A stretch of 33,896 nt of DNA, from NCBI GenBank assembly GCA_945873755.1, contig CAMCEM010000016.1, positions 1-33,896 of the forward strand. Reading direction: 5' to 3'. This document shows positions 1 through 9,344 of this stretch, piece after piece (within the stretch, counting starts at the first letter, position 1; each line of letters begins with the position of its first letter). The position numbers were made by a program, and so were the translations under genes. Under the pieces are notes generated by a model that saw nothing but the letters and a program-made list of their open reading frames with translations, was not told where the DNA came from and did not search any database. Origin of the DNA: Chitinophaga pinensis (GTDB lineage: Bacteria > Bacteroidota > Bacteroidia > UKL13-3).

Positions 1-2545
1 AGGGTTTTTAAAAGCTAGTGCTGTAGCAATTTTAGCAATTGGTTTTGTTCAGTTTGGTATAATACCAGGCTTACCTACTTTGGCTACAAAGTTTGATTAT
101 TTTGCTGTAAATAGCCTAGGAATGGGAACTAACACTGGAGCATTAATACTTATTTTTGTTGTTTTAACCCTAATGGCTTCTCTATTACATTATACCCAAA
201 CCAAGAAAACAAACAGTTTATATATTGCTTTTGCTTGTTACGCATCTTTGTTTTTAATTTCCTTAAACATAAATTTTTCTACAGGAAGTTTTATAGGTTG
301 GGCAGTTTTAACAGGTTTGTTGTACTTAATTTTCTTTTATAGTAAACTTACCGATTCAGTAAAAAATATAATGGTACTTTCATTCTCATTTATTGTTATT
401 GGATTTTCGAGTTATGCCATGATTATTATCCGTTCGTTAGGAAATCCTCCTATCGATATGAACGATCCTGATCAACCATTTGCTTTATTATCGTATATTA
501 ATCGCGAACAGTATGGCGATAATCCTTTATTGTATGGTCAGTATTTTTATGCTCGCCCAATTAGTACAAAATCGAAAGGAATGAACTACAGAAGAGTAAC
601 TGACGAAAATGGAAAAGAAAGTTATGTAGAAGCTGGCGAAAAATTAGAAAGAGTTTACGATCCTAAAGATTGTACTATTTTACCACGTATGTGGGCCGAT
701 AGAGCCGATTATATTCAGGCTTACCGGAGTTGGGAAAGTATACCAGAAGGTAAAAAAGCAACATTTGGTAAAAACATCGATTTCTTATTGTCGTACCAAC
801 TTCGTTTTATGTATTGGCGTTATTTTATGTGGAATTTTGTTGGTCGCCAAAACGATGACCAAGGATATGGAGATGACACAAGAGGAAACTGGATTACTGG
901 TATTACTTTTATTGACGAAATGTTGGTGGGCCCACAAAAAGATATGCCATCAATTATTAAAGACAATAAAGCAAGAAATACCTATTTTGGAATACCTTTA
1001 ATTTTAGGTATACTAGGCTTGGCGTTTCACATTAAAAAGAAACCCGAAGATGCAACTGTAATAGGTACTTTATTTTTGTTTACTGGTTTTTTCATTATTC
1101 TATATCTGAATTTCCCCGCCCATCAGCCACGAGAGAGAGATTATGCCTATGTTGGTTCTTATCAAACCTTTATTATATGGGTAGGCTTAGGAGTTTTAGC
1201 AATTATTGATTTTCTGTCGCGTAAAATGAATGCAATGATGGCAACTGTAATAACAACTGCTGCTTGTATTTTAGGAGCTCCTGTAATTATGGCCAATCAA
1301 AATTGGGATGACCATAACCGTTCTAATAGATTAACTGCTTTGCATTTTGCCGAAAATTATTTAAATAGCTGTGCTAAAGATGCTATTTTATTTACCAATG
1401 GCGATAACGATACATACCCTTTGTGGTATGCTCAAAACGTAGAAAATATTAGAAGTGATATTCGTATTATTAATTTAAGTTTATTAGGAACTGATTGGTA
1501 TGCCGATGGTTTAAGACGACCTGCATACGATGGTAAACCAGTTGAATTTTCATGGAGTGCAGATAAATATGCTGCTGAAAAACGCAATTATGTAGTTTAT
1601 TACGAAAATCCTTCTTCTGGTTTAAATAAAACTGATTACTACGATTTGAATAAAATTTTGGCTTTTATGGGCGATGATAATCAAAGTAGCCAAGTACAAT
1701 TACAAGGTGGTGAGTTTGTAAATTATTATCCAACCAAACGCTTTAGTATAAAAATTGATAAAGCAGCATGTTTAAAAAATGGAGTTGTTCAACCTGAGGA
1801 TGCACCATATATGGTTGATAGCATTAAGTTCGAAATTAGCCAAGCAAATAACATGCTTAAGCCAGATTTATTAACGCTTGATATTGTTGCAACCAATATT
1901 AATAAAAGACCTATTTATTGGGCTATTACTACTGGAAACGATGTGTATTTAAACATGCAAAGCCATTTTCAAATGGAAGGTTTAACTTACCGTTTAGTAC
2001 CTATTTTTACTCAACAAGCGCAAGAAGATCCTAGTCCTGGTAGAATAAACACTAAAATTTTATCAGACAATATGATGAATAAATTTAAATGGGGTAACAT
2101 GGACCAACCAGGAGTTTATTTAGATGAAACTATTTTACGCCAAACAAGTAATTTTAGAAATATTTTTTATCGTTTGGCTGCTCAGTTAGTAGTTGAAGGT
2201 AAAAAAGACAGTGCAATAAAAGCCCTTGATTATTGCCAAAAAGTGGTTCCATCAGTTAATGTTCCTCATAACTTTTTCTCAGTTCGTTTGGCCGAAGGTT
2301 ATTACATTGCTGGAGCTAAAGAAAAAGGAGATGCTTTGCTAAGAGAAATTTTAGCTACGAGTGAATCGAAAGCCAAGTACTACAAAACTTTTAAAGGCAA
2401 CAAACATTTTAAATTAGTTCAGCCTGAGTTAGAAGAAAGCATTCAAATAATGTCATATTGTTTGCAAGTTGCACAAAACAACCAACAAGCAGTTTTAGCA
2501 AAAGAATTTAACGATAAAATTAATGCTTTAACAGCAGGTTTATAA
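1..2545 (+). CDS. DUF2723/GT117 family multi-spanning membrane protein, 5' end outside the window
   Basis: The reading frame is open from base 2 with no stop, so the gene enters from the left edge; the TTG at 80 is not its start. About 847 residues are visible. The N-terminal half is hydrophobic with several membrane segments. It contains the FPAHQPRERDYAYVGSY stretch followed by more TM segments, as in the large Bacteroidota DUF2723 proteins, which NCBI names glycosyltransferase family 117. A soluble region with a TNGDNDTYPLWYAQ motif follows, and the C-terminus is helical and TPR-like. Full-length relatives run to about 1000-1100 residues, so roughly 150-250 residues are missing. It probably acts in the inner membrane in glycan or lipid-linked sugar transfer; that role is known only by family assignment. 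A strong terminator follows at 2558-2599. Confidence 0.85.
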   Translation, partial: GFLKASAVAILAIGFVQFGIIPGLPTLATKFDYFAVNSLGMGTNTGALILIFVVLTLMASLLHYTQTKKTNSLYIAFACYASLFLISLNINFSTGSFIGWAVLTGLLYLIFFYSKLTDSVKNIMVLSFSFIVIGFSSYAMIIIRSLGNPPIDMNDPDQPFALLSYINREQYGDNPLLYGQYFYARPISTKSKGMNYRRVTDENGKESYVEAGEKLERVYDPKDCTILPRMWADRADYIQAYRSWESIPEGKKATFGKNIDFLLSYQLRFMYWRYFMWNFVGRQNDDQGYGDDTRGNWITGITFIDEMLVGPQKDMPSIIKDNKARNTYFGIPLILGILGLAFHIKKKPEDATVIGTLFLFTGFFIILYLNFPAHQPRERDYAYVGSYQTFIIWVGLGVLAIIDFLSRKMNAMMATVITTAACILGAPVIMANQNWDDHNRSNRLTALHFAENYLNSCAKDAILFTNGDNDTYPLWYAQNVENIRSDIRIINLSLLGTDWYADGLRRPAYDGKPVEFSWSADKYAAEKRNYVVYYENPSSGLNKTDYYDLNKILAFMGDDNQSSQVQLQGGEFVNYYPTKRFSIKIDKAACLKNGVVQPEDAPYMVDSIKFEISQANNMLKPDLLTLDIVATNINKRPIYWAITTGNDVYLNMQSHFQMEGLTYRLVPIFTQQAQEDPSPGRINTKILSDNMMNKFKWGNMDQPGVYLDETILRQTSNFRNIFYRLAAQLVVEGKKDSAIKALDYCQKVVPSVNVPHNFFSVRLAEGYYIAGAKEKGDALLREILATSESKAKYYKTFKGNKHFKLVQPELEESIQIMSYCLQVAQNNQQAVLAKEFNDKINALTAGL

Positions 2546-2557
2546 AAGTTAGATATT

Positions 2558-2599
2558 AAAAAAACCGCTACTGTTTTAAATAGTAGCGGTTTTTTTTGT
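2558..2599 (+). terminator. Rho-independent terminator after the GT117 gene
   Basis: An 8-bp perfect stem (ccgctact, 2565-2572, with agtagcgg, 2582-2589) closes a 9-nt loop. An A-run precedes it and eight T residues follow. It lies 20 bases after the stop codon. Confidence 0.9.
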
Positions 2600-2661
2600 T
2601 TTTATTTTTTTGAAATCTTATATTCTAAATGTATGTTTGTTATATAGTTATATTTAAATAA

Positions 2662-2904
2662 ATGATTGTTATGGAAAAATTAAATTCAGATATTAGCAGT
2701 GAAACATTAAAAAAAGAAGCTAGAAACGCACGAAATAAAAAAGGGTTTACAGTTATTATTATTGGTGTTTCAATTCTGTTTTCAGGCTTTTTATGTAATT
2801 TACTTTTATCTATCTCAAATCCCAATTACAACTATTTTCTTTACGGATTAACTTCTTTGGGTGTCAGTTTGGTTTTTTATGGTTTGTATTTAATTTTTGA
2901 ATAG
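2662..2904 (+). CDS. Small hypothetical membrane protein with two TM segments
   Basis: This frame encodes 80 residues; an ATG three codons later (2671) could also be the start. The first 28 residues are charged (lysine, arginine and glutamate rich). Two hydrophobic segments follow at about 29-49 and 58-78, separated by a short NPNYNYF linker, giving a hairpin membrane topology. It lies between the terminator at 2599 and the convergent glyQS end, two bases after its stop. I do not recognise the family. Coding status rests on the protein-like composition and clean two-TM pattern; a chance frame in AT-rich DNA is not excluded. Confidence 0.55.
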   Translation: MIVMEKLNSDISSETLKKEARNARNKKGFTVIIIGVSILFSGFLCNLLLSISNPNYNYFLYGLTSLGVSLVFYGLYLIFE

Positions 2905-2906
2905 TT

Positions 2907-4382
2907 TTATTGATTCAATAATTTTTTCCAATTGATTGCATCATCTAAAATAGTTTTAATGTTTGCAATTGGAATACGCTCTTGCAACATCGAATCGCGG
3001 TAACGAATAGTAACAGTTTGATTTTCTAAACTTTCATGATCTACCGTAATGCAAAAAGGAGTTCCCAAGGCATCTTGTCTGCGGTAACGCTTGCCAATGG
3101 CATCTTTTTCTTCGTAAAAACAGTTGTAATCAAACTTTAAATCGTCAATGATTTTACGTGCCACTTCTGGCAAACCATCTTTCTTAGTTAACGGAAAAAT
3201 AGCTACTTTGTAAGGTGCTAAAATGGGTGGCAAAGCCAATACCACACGGGTATCTTTTTTATCTCCTTCGCCCACTTCTTCTTCTTTGTAGCTGGCGCAA
3301 AGTGTGTATAAAAACAATCGGTCTAAGCCAATGCTGGTTTCAATAACGTAAGGAATATAATTGCCATAAGGTTTTCCGTTTTCGTCTAAATCAGCATCAA
3401 AATATTGCATTTTTTTGCCCGAATGTTCTTGGTGACTTTTTAAATCAAAATCTGTACGAGAGTGAATGCCTTCCACTTCTTTAAATCCAAAAGGAAAATC
3501 GAATTCAATATCGGTAGCTGCATCGGCATAATGTGCTAGTTTTACATGGTCGTGAAAGCGGTAACTGGCTTTATCGAACCCAAGAGCCAAATGCCATTTA
3601 ATTCTTGCTTCTTTCCAATATTCGAACCATTGTTTTTGTGTACCCGGACGAACAAAAAACTGCATTTCCATTTGTTCAAATTCACGCATACGCATAATGA
3701 ATTGGCGAGCTATAATTTCGTTTCTAAATGCTTTTCCAGTTTGCGCAATTCCAAAAGGAATTTTCATCCTGCCGCTTTTTTGAACGTTTAAAAAGTTTAC
3801 AAAAATACCTTGTGCTGTTTCAGGGCGTAAATATATTTTATCAGCATCTTCGGCCATTGCACCCATTTCGGTGCTAAACATTAAATTGAATTGGCGCACA
3901 TCGGTCCAATTGCGAGTTCCGCTAATTGGGCAAGCTATTTCGTGTTGTTCTATTAAAGTTTTTAGTTGGTCTAAATCGTTTGCCAAAAGTGCATTATCCA
4001 AAGCAGTTTGTAGTTCATCGGCTTTATTGGTTTTGCCATCTTTTTGGTATTTAGCAATTTTATCTTCCAATAAATTATCAGCTCGGTAACGCTTTTTACT
4101 GTCTTTATTATCAATCATTGGATCGCTAAAACCATCAATATGGCCGCTGGCTTTCCATGTTTTTGGGTGCATAAATATGGCAGCATCAAGTCCAACAATG
4201 TTTTCATGTGTTTGTACCATAAATTTCCACCAATATTGGCGTAAATTATTTTTTAGTTCTACACCATTTTGGCCATAATCATACACCGCACCTAAACCAT
4301 TGTCATAAATTTCGCTGCTGGTAAATACAAAACCATATTCTTTGCAATGCGATACTACCTTTTTAAATACTTCTTCGCTCAT
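2907..4382 (-). CDS. glyQS: Glycine--tRNA ligase, homodimeric (alpha2) type
   Basis: This class II aminoacyl-tRNA synthetase charges tRNA-Gly with glycine in the cytoplasm. The 491-residue length fits the single-chain alpha2 enzyme rather than the separate GlyQ and GlyS subunits. The N-terminus has the family pattern GFVFTSSEIY and GAVYDYGQNGVELK. LRPETAQGIFVNF, motif 2 FRNEI, EVEGIHSRTDFDL and motif 3 ETSIGLDRLFL follow, with an anticodon-binding domain over about the last 100 residues (from LAPYKVAIFPL). A typical insertion sits between the two catalytic halves (residues about 95-150). The ATG at 4382 is the natural start; upstream on the minus strand a TATTTTGC box lies about 10 bases away and could be the -7 promoter element. 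It is convergent with the small gene at 2662. Confidence 0.97.
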   Translation of the reverse strand: MSEEVFKKVVSHCKEYGFVFTSSEIYDNGLGAVYDYGQNGVELKNNLRQYWWKFMVQTHENIVGLDAAIFMHPKTWKASGHIDGFSDPMIDNKDSKKRYRADNLLEDKIAKYQKDGKTNKADELQTALDNALLANDLDQLKTLIEQHEIACPISGTRNWTDVRQFNLMFSTEMGAMAEDADKIYLRPETAQGIFVNFLNVQKSGRMKIPFGIAQTGKAFRNEIIARQFIMRMREFEQMEMQFFVRPGTQKQWFEYWKEARIKWHLALGFDKASYRFHDHVKLAHYADAATDIEFDFPFGFKEVEGIHSRTDFDLKSHQEHSGKKMQYFDADLDENGKPYGNYIPYVIETSIGLDRLFLYTLCASYKEEEVGEGDKKDTRVVLALPPILAPYKVAIFPLTKKDGLPEVARKIIDDLKFDYNCFYEEKDAIGKRYRRQDALGTPFCITVDHESLENQTVTIRYRDSMLQERIPIANIKTILDDAINWKKLLNQ

Positions 4383-4410
4383 AAATTGGGTTGCAAAATA
4401 AGGAAATCTT

Positions 4411-4535
4411 GGAGATTTTTGATTTAGAGATTTTTTGATTTGGAGATTTGTTGGATTGCTATTTTGTTGGATTGCTATATTGTTGGATTGTTGAATTGTT
4501 ATATTGTTGAATGGTTTTAACGTTGGATGGCTATA
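4411..4535. repeat. Degenerate short tandem repeat tract in the glyQS-recJ gap
   Basis: Imperfect repeats of gatttttgattt, then of ttggattgctatattg, run for about 120 bases just upstream of glyQS. They have no coding potential. This accounts for the first part of the 600-base stretch without a gene between 4383 and 4979. Confidence 0.7.
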
Positions 4536-4639
4536 AAGTTGATTTTTTTTACATTTTAATAAAGTATACGCATGAACTTTAATGATAGAACCTTTTAAAA
4601 TAGTAATTGATCAGTTTTTAAAAAGGATATTATAAAGTA

Positions 4640-4870
4640 AGATTTTATTGAAACTCCGAAGGATTTTAATTTGAATAGCACCGAGTGTAACTCGGGGATG
4701 ATTTCAAGCACATTTTGAAACAACTCTGAAGGAGTTGAATAAATAAAACATAGCAAAGAATAATAAACGTAACTCACGAAATATTCAACTCCTTCAGAGT
4801 TGTTTATTGGCTTTTTCATAAACCCTGCATTTCATGCAGGGTTATTCAAATTCAACTCCTCCGGAGTTTT
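4640..4870. repeat. Cluster of REP-like palindromes
   Basis: Four hairpin-forming elements stand in a row. ccgag-tgtaa-ctcgg is at 4681-4695. A perfect 24-bp inverted repeat has arms 4718-4741 and 4782-4805, and each arm itself carries the palindromic core actctgaaggagt. aaccctgcat with atgcagggtt (10-bp stem, 3-nt loop) is at 4821-4843. aactcc-tcc-ggagtt is at 4854-4868. A related half-element (actccgaagga) lies near 4652. The elements fill the gap between the divergent genes glyQS and recJ. They resemble dispersed REP/RAYT-type repeats, though no RAYT transposase is in the window. Bases 4871-4979 hold only the recJ upstream region. Confidence 0.75.
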
Positions 4871-4979
4871 ATAAGTTTAAATTTAAAGAAACATTGTCAA
4901 TTTTTTTCAAACTAAAAATTAGCCTATTACATAATTGTAAAAAAAATACCCTTAAAATTCCTTAAATTCGCCTTCCTAT

Positions 4980-6686
4980 ATGCAGAAACAATGGCGAGCA
5001 AAACCCGAACCCGATAAAAAGACCGTTGAGTCTTTGGCCATTGCTATTAATGTAAATAAAGTGCTTTCAGGAATTTTAGTGCAACGGGGAATTGACACTT
5101 TTGAAAAAGCCAAAAACTTTTTTAGACCGCAATACGCTCACATGCACGATCCTTTTATTATGAAAGGAATGGCCAAAGCCATTGAAAGAATAGACGAAGC
5201 CTTAGAAAAAAATCAGAAAATATTAATTTATGGCGATTACGATGTGGATGGAACCACTGCTGTTGCAACTGTTTACGATTTTTTTTCAAAGCGCTGCAAT
5301 CAAATTGAATACTATATTCCCGATAGATATACCGAAGGTTATGGCATATCTTTTATGGCCATTGATTGGGCCAGCAATAATGGTTACAGTTTAATAATTG
5401 CTTTAGATTGTGGCATAAAAGCCAACGATAAAGTAAAATATGCCAATAAAAAAGGGGTAGATTTTATAATATGCGACCATCATTTACCAGGCGATGAATT
5501 GCCAGATGCAGTAGCAATATTAAATCCAAAACAAGCCGATTGTCCTTATCCTTTTAAAGAGCTTTCAGGCTGTGGAATTGGATTAAAATTGGTACAAGGT
5601 TATTGTGTTAAACACCAAATAGATTTTAAAGAAGTAGAAGAATACATGGACCTTTCGGCCATAAGTGTTGCTAGCGATTTGGTTCCAATTTTAGATGAAA
5701 ATAGGGTGTTGGCTTATCAGGGTTTAAAAAAATTAAAAACTAATCCTAATCGTGGTATAAAAGCATTGCTCGAAAATTATGCTCCACGACCGGAATATTC
5801 GGTAAATGATATAGTGTTTTTTATAGGTCCAAGAATAAATGCAGCAGGTAGAATTGCCGATGCAAAAGACTCGGTAAGGTTAATGATTTCGGATAAAGAC
5901 AAAGATTCGGCAGAAATTGCTGAAATGATTAACCACCACAACAACGAACGCAGAAACTTTGATAGCAGCATAACCGAAGAAGCTTTTAATATGATATTGG
6001 CTGATAAGGATTTTCATAATAGGAAATCAACTGTTTTATTTCATTCGGAGTGGCACAAAGGAGTAATTGGAATAGTAGCTTCGCGCTTAATAGAAAAGTA
6101 TTACCGACCAACCATAGTTTTAACCGAAAGTAATGGCATGGCTGCTGGTTCAGCTCGCTCGGTAGAGGGTTTTGATTTATACCACGCCATTGAAGAATGT
6201 GCAGATTTGTTGGAACAATATGGAGGGCATACACATGCGGCAGGCTTAACTTTAAGGGTAGAGAATGTGGTAAAGTTTCAAGAAAAATTTGAAGCGGTTG
6301 TTTCTAAAAATATTGTTACGCGTAGTTTAACGCCCGAAATAGAATATGATACCGAAATACCATTTAGAGCTATAACACCTAAGTTTTTTAGTGTATTGAA
6401 ACAATTTGCTCCTTTTGGTCCTGGAAATGCAAGCCCTATTTTTATGACCAGAAACGTGTGGGATGTAGGTGATGTAACAGTAGTAGGAAATAACCATTTA
6501 CGCCTGAGTTTAACGCATGAAGAAGGTGGTAGAATTTATAAGGCCATTGGATTTGGTTTAGGCGAGCATTACGACAAAGTAGCACAAGGAATTAGCTTTG
6601 ACATTTGTTATTATATAGAAGAAAATTTCTTTAATGGACATGTAAATTTACAATTGAACATCAAAGATATTTTGTTTAAAACGTAG
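4980..6686 (+). CDS. recJ: Single-stranded-DNA-specific exonuclease RecJ
   Basis: RecJ is a 5'-3' exonuclease on single-stranded DNA that acts in recombination and mismatch and base-excision repair. The 568 residues match the usual bacterial length. DHH-family motifs are visible: IYGDYDVDGTTA (about residues 80-91), the ALDCGIKA segment, the DHH triad in ICDHHLPGDELP, and ISVASDLVP. The DHHA1 half has the GGHTHAAGLTL motif, followed by a C-terminal OB-like domain (FAPFGPGNASPIFM). All metal-binding motifs look intact. The start is the ATG at 4980, the first in frame, with a TAAATTCG box 10 bases upstream (4963-4970) that resembles the Bacteroidota -7 element. It is convergent with the next gene. 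Confidence 0.97.
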   Translation: MQKQWRAKPEPDKKTVESLAIAINVNKVLSGILVQRGIDTFEKAKNFFRPQYAHMHDPFIMKGMAKAIERIDEALEKNQKILIYGDYDVDGTTAVATVYDFFSKRCNQIEYYIPDRYTEGYGISFMAIDWASNNGYSLIIALDCGIKANDKVKYANKKGVDFIICDHHLPGDELPDAVAILNPKQADCPYPFKELSGCGIGLKLVQGYCVKHQIDFKEVEEYMDLSAISVASDLVPILDENRVLAYQGLKKLKTNPNRGIKALLENYAPRPEYSVNDIVFFIGPRINAAGRIADAKDSVRLMISDKDKDSAEIAEMINHHNNERRNFDSSITEEAFNMILADKDFHNRKSTVLFHSEWHKGVIGIVASRLIEKYYRPTIVLTESNGMAAGSARSVEGFDLYHAIEECADLLEQYGGHTHAAGLTLRVENVVKFQEKFEAVVSKNIVTRSLTPEIEYDTEIPFRAITPKFFSVLKQFAPFGPGNASPIFMTRNVWDVGDVTVVGNNHLRLSLTHEEGGRIYKAIGFGLGEHYDKVAQGISFDICYYIEENFFNGHVNLQLNIKDILFKT

Positions 6687-6762
6687 AGAATTCGCATAAA
6701 AAATCATAAGAATACAAATCTTGCTAATTATGAAAATGTATCAGGTTAGCATTCAAAACTAT

Positions 6763-7569
6763 TCAAAAAGTATAAACCAATTCGTTATTGATATTATACC
6801 ATAAATTATTAACTGGCACAACAGGTTGATATTCGTACATGGTTTTTAAATTCAAGTTGTAAGTTAAATGACTATTTATTTTAAAATCTAATCGGCAATG
6901 CATGCCCAATCTTGGCAAAGATTCTGCAAAACTTAATCTTAAAAAATAATAAATTGCAGTATTGATATGTACATTTTCAGTGATTCGGTTTTCGTAACTT
7001 AAGTACCAATTAAACCGTGGGCTGTAAATAGTAATCGGGTTTGTATTTATTGGTAAATCTTGCGTTTTAACACCATCAAAATTCCATTTTTCATATTCCA
7101 ATAAAACACCTGCAGCAGTTGCCAATGTCATGATATCATCTCTATAAATTCTTTGACGCAAATTGGCTGTTAACGCAAATTTGCTCTGTAATCCCCTTGA
7201 TTCTAACCATTGAAATTGGGCATAATATTCGGGATATAAACTTCTAATGATATTTTTTCTGAAACGAGCAAATAAATAGCCACCACTTAGCACTGTTTGC
7301 CCACCATTGGTTAATACTTGCAAACTATTTGCAAAAGTTAATATGTTATTGTTTTTTAATCGGGTAACCAACTCGGCCCTGGCAGCAAATTGATTAACAA
7401 TTTCTTTTTGAGTTTGTGAACTAAAACTTCCAGCTACTCTTCCAACATAATGTTTATTGGTATCGAGCGGAATTAATAAAAAACTTTCAGTAAATAAAAA
7501 CTGTGCTTTTATTTGATAATTAAACCCTAAAAATAAATTTAAAACAAAAAAAAATCGCAGCCATTTCAT
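6763..7569 (-). CDS. Probable outer-membrane beta-barrel protein, DUF481-like
   Basis: The 268-residue protein starts with a classic signal peptide (MKWLRFFFVLNLFLGFNYQIKA, cleavage before QFLF). The rest alternates polar and aromatic residues in short amphipathic strands, such as YLFARFRKNI, WYLSYENRI and INTAIYYFLRLSF, and it ends in phenylalanine (ELVYTF). This is typical of outer-membrane barrels recognised by BamA. The pattern is reminiscent of DUF481/YdiY-type proteins; that family call is inference. It lies 101 bases downstream of the M28 peptidase on the same strand. Two palindromic TTTGTACAAA sites sit in that gap, so it may have its own control. Confidence 0.7.
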   Translation of the reverse strand: MKWLRFFFVLNLFLGFNYQIKAQFLFTESFLLIPLDTNKHYVGRVAGSFSSQTQKEIVNQFAARAELVTRLKNNNILTFANSLQVLTNGGQTVLSGGYLFARFRKNIIRSLYPEYYAQFQWLESRGLQSKFALTANLRQRIYRDDIMTLATAAGVLLEYEKWNFDGVKTQDLPINTNPITIYSPRFNWYLSYENRITENVHINTAIYYFLRLSFAESLPRLGMHCRLDFKINSHLTYNLNLKTMYEYQPVVPVNNLWYNINNELVYTF

Positions 7570-7610
7570 GCTGCGAATATTTTATTAATTACTTATATTT
7601 TATTAAAATT

Positions 7611-7639
7611 ATTTGTACAAATAAATGAATTTGTACAAA
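7611..7639. promoter_or_regulatory. Pair of palindromic TTTGTACAAA sites, possible operator
   Basis: Two identical copies of atttgtacaaa lie at 7611-7621 and 7629-7639, 18 bases centre to centre. Each contains the perfect 10-bp palindrome TTTGTACAAA. They are 42-70 bases upstream of the start of the outer-membrane protein gene (7569, minus strand). The arrangement looks like a double operator, but no cognate regulator is identified. Confidence 0.4.
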
Positions 7640-7670
7640 AAAGTAAGCTAAGAATTTAAAGATATTTTAT

Positions 7671-9344
7671 TTAAAACGTAATTTCTACTTCTATTTGTTT
7701 GCCATCTCTTTCTACAATGGCTTTTACTTTTTCGCCTTTATTGTATTTACCCAAACATTTCATGTATGCTTGCATGTCGGTTACTTCGTCAGGGCCTAAT
7801 TTTATTAATGTATCGCTACGTTTTAAGCCAGCTAAAGCTGCGGGTCTTCCTTCTGTTACTCCGTCTATTTTAACGCCTTTACCTTCATATAAATAATCGG
7901 GCATAATTCCCAAGGTTACTTTAAAACTAGTGCTTCCTGTGCTTGAATGCGTGTCTTTTGTTTTGGTAAAAACCAACTTAGGCTCTTGATCTAAATTGTA
8001 TATTAAATTATAAATGTATTTCAAAACAGCCAATTCGCCCTTATAATTAATTAAATTATCGTCATCGCTTGGTTTGTGGTAGTCGTAATGTGTACCAGTA
8101 AAGAAATGTAAAACAGGAATTCCAATATTGTAAAATGAAGTATGATCGCTGGCGCCCACGCCACTTTCTGATGTTTTAGGTTTTATACCTTCAATATTAA
8201 TATTAGCCAAAGCAGTGTTCCAGCTTGGCGATGTTCCTACACCATCAATGGCAAAAGTTTGTTTTACAGTATCAAGTCTGCCTAACATATCCATATTTAT
8301 CATATAGTTTATTTTAGTAGTATCAATGGTTGGGTGTTTGCAAAAATAATTTGAACCCAATAAACCCTCTTCTTCGCCACTAAAAGCTATGAACAAATAA
8401 TTGTATTTACTTAAATGTGCTTTTTTAATTACTTCAGCCAATTCAATTAACGCAGCAGTTCCACTTGCATTGTCATCGGCACCATTGTGTATTTGTGGTT
8501 TTTCGTTTTCGGTTTTTCTGTAAGTTGATCCCCCTAATTCGTTGTAACCTAAATGGTCGTAATGTGCACCTATTACTACTGTGTTGGTAGCTTTATTGTT
8601 TAAATAAGCCAATACATTATGTCCGGTTAAAGTTCTGGTAATGGTATCCACATTTAAAGTTATTGAAGCATTATCAAAATTTAAAGTATCAATTTTATTT
8701 AAATGAGAAAGAAAATAAACTGGAATTTTATAAAAATTGGCTTTAAAAAAAGGTTTAAAATCGGGCTCTAAAACATTTGGATTTTGATTAATAATTACAA
8801 CTCCTTTTGCACCTAAGGCGATGGCAGTATCTATTTTTGCCTCTAAACTTATTTTATTGTTTGGATTATCTTTTTCGGCAAGTTTAAAAACTAATATTTT
8901 ATCATCTAAATTTTTTTTATTTAAATAATCTGCATCATTTCCTGCACCTAACCATACTGTCCTGCCTTTATAATCACCAACATTACAGCCACTTAAAGGG
9001 TAATAATTTGTTGGATTTATTCCAACTAAGTTTAACTCAAAACTTTTTTTATTAATGGTAAAATTTACTTTATTAAAAGAAAGTTTATTTAGGGCAAACT
9101 CTTGCAAATAGCTGCCATTGTTCCCTTTTGGGCTTAATCCCAACGATTGAAAATTATCGATAATAAACTCGTAAGCCATTTTTTCGCCACGGCTTCCCAT
9201 TAACCTTCCTTCTAATCTATCGCTGGCCAAGTAGCTTAAGTTTTGTTCCAACGAATTGATTATTTCTTCGTCCGTTTTAATTAATTTTTGAGAGAATAGT
9301 TGACCACTACAACTAAATAACAGAATTGATAATAAGTATTTCAT
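7671..9344 (-). CDS. Secreted M28 family zinc aminopeptidase with PA and PDZ domains
   Basis: The 557-residue protein has an N-terminal signal sequence (MKYLLSILLFSCSGQLFSQ); a weak lipobox LFSC is possible. A PA-type insert (about residues 125-225) precedes the core M28 metal motifs: GAHYDHLG, NGADDNASG, FSGEEEGLLGS with the catalytic glutamate, NMDMLGRL, and the late histidine in HFFTGTHYDYHKPSDD. All zinc ligands expected for the family can be seen. A C-terminal PDZ domain covers about residues 470-557 (LGIMPDYLYEGKGVKIDGV). It probably degrades peptides in the periplasm or outside the cell. The first 32 bases overlap the end of the permease gene, so the two are very likely co-transcribed and translationally coupled. 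Confidence 0.92.
   Translation of the reverse strand: MKYLLSILLFSCSGQLFSQKLIKTDEEIINSLEQNLSYLASDRLEGRLMGSRGEKMAYEFIIDNFQSLGLSPKGNNGSYLQEFALNKLSFNKVNFTINKKSFELNLVGINPTNYYPLSGCNVGDYKGRTVWLGAGNDADYLNKKNLDDKILVFKLAEKDNPNNKISLEAKIDTAIALGAKGVVIINQNPNVLEPDFKPFFKANFYKIPVYFLSHLNKIDTLNFDNASITLNVDTITRTLTGHNVLAYLNNKATNTVVIGAHYDHLGYNELGGSTYRKTENEKPQIHNGADDNASGTAALIELAEVIKKAHLSKYNYLFIAFSGEEEGLLGSNYFCKHPTIDTTKINYMINMDMLGRLDTVKQTFAIDGVGTSPSWNTALANINIEGIKPKTSESGVGASDHTSFYNIGIPVLHFFTGTHYDYHKPSDDDNLINYKGELAVLKYIYNLIYNLDQEPKLVFTKTKDTHSSTGSTSFKVTLGIMPDYLYEGKGVKIDGVTEGRPAALAGLKRSDTLIKLGPDEVTDMQAYMKCLGKYNKGEKVKAIVERDGKQIEVEITF

Noticed and set aside
80..82. TTG as start of the GT117 protein
   Set aside because: The frame is open to the left edge, and the residues before the TTG (hydrophobic, TM-like) continue the protein.
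4595..4819. 74-codon minus-strand frame in the glyQS-recJ gap
   Set aside because: It runs straight through the palindromic repeat cluster; its protein is the translation of repeats.
6722..6750. Possible terminator between recJ and the outer-membrane protein gene (tgctaa / ttagca)
   Set aside because: Only a 6-bp stem with a 17-base loop and no T-run; too weak.
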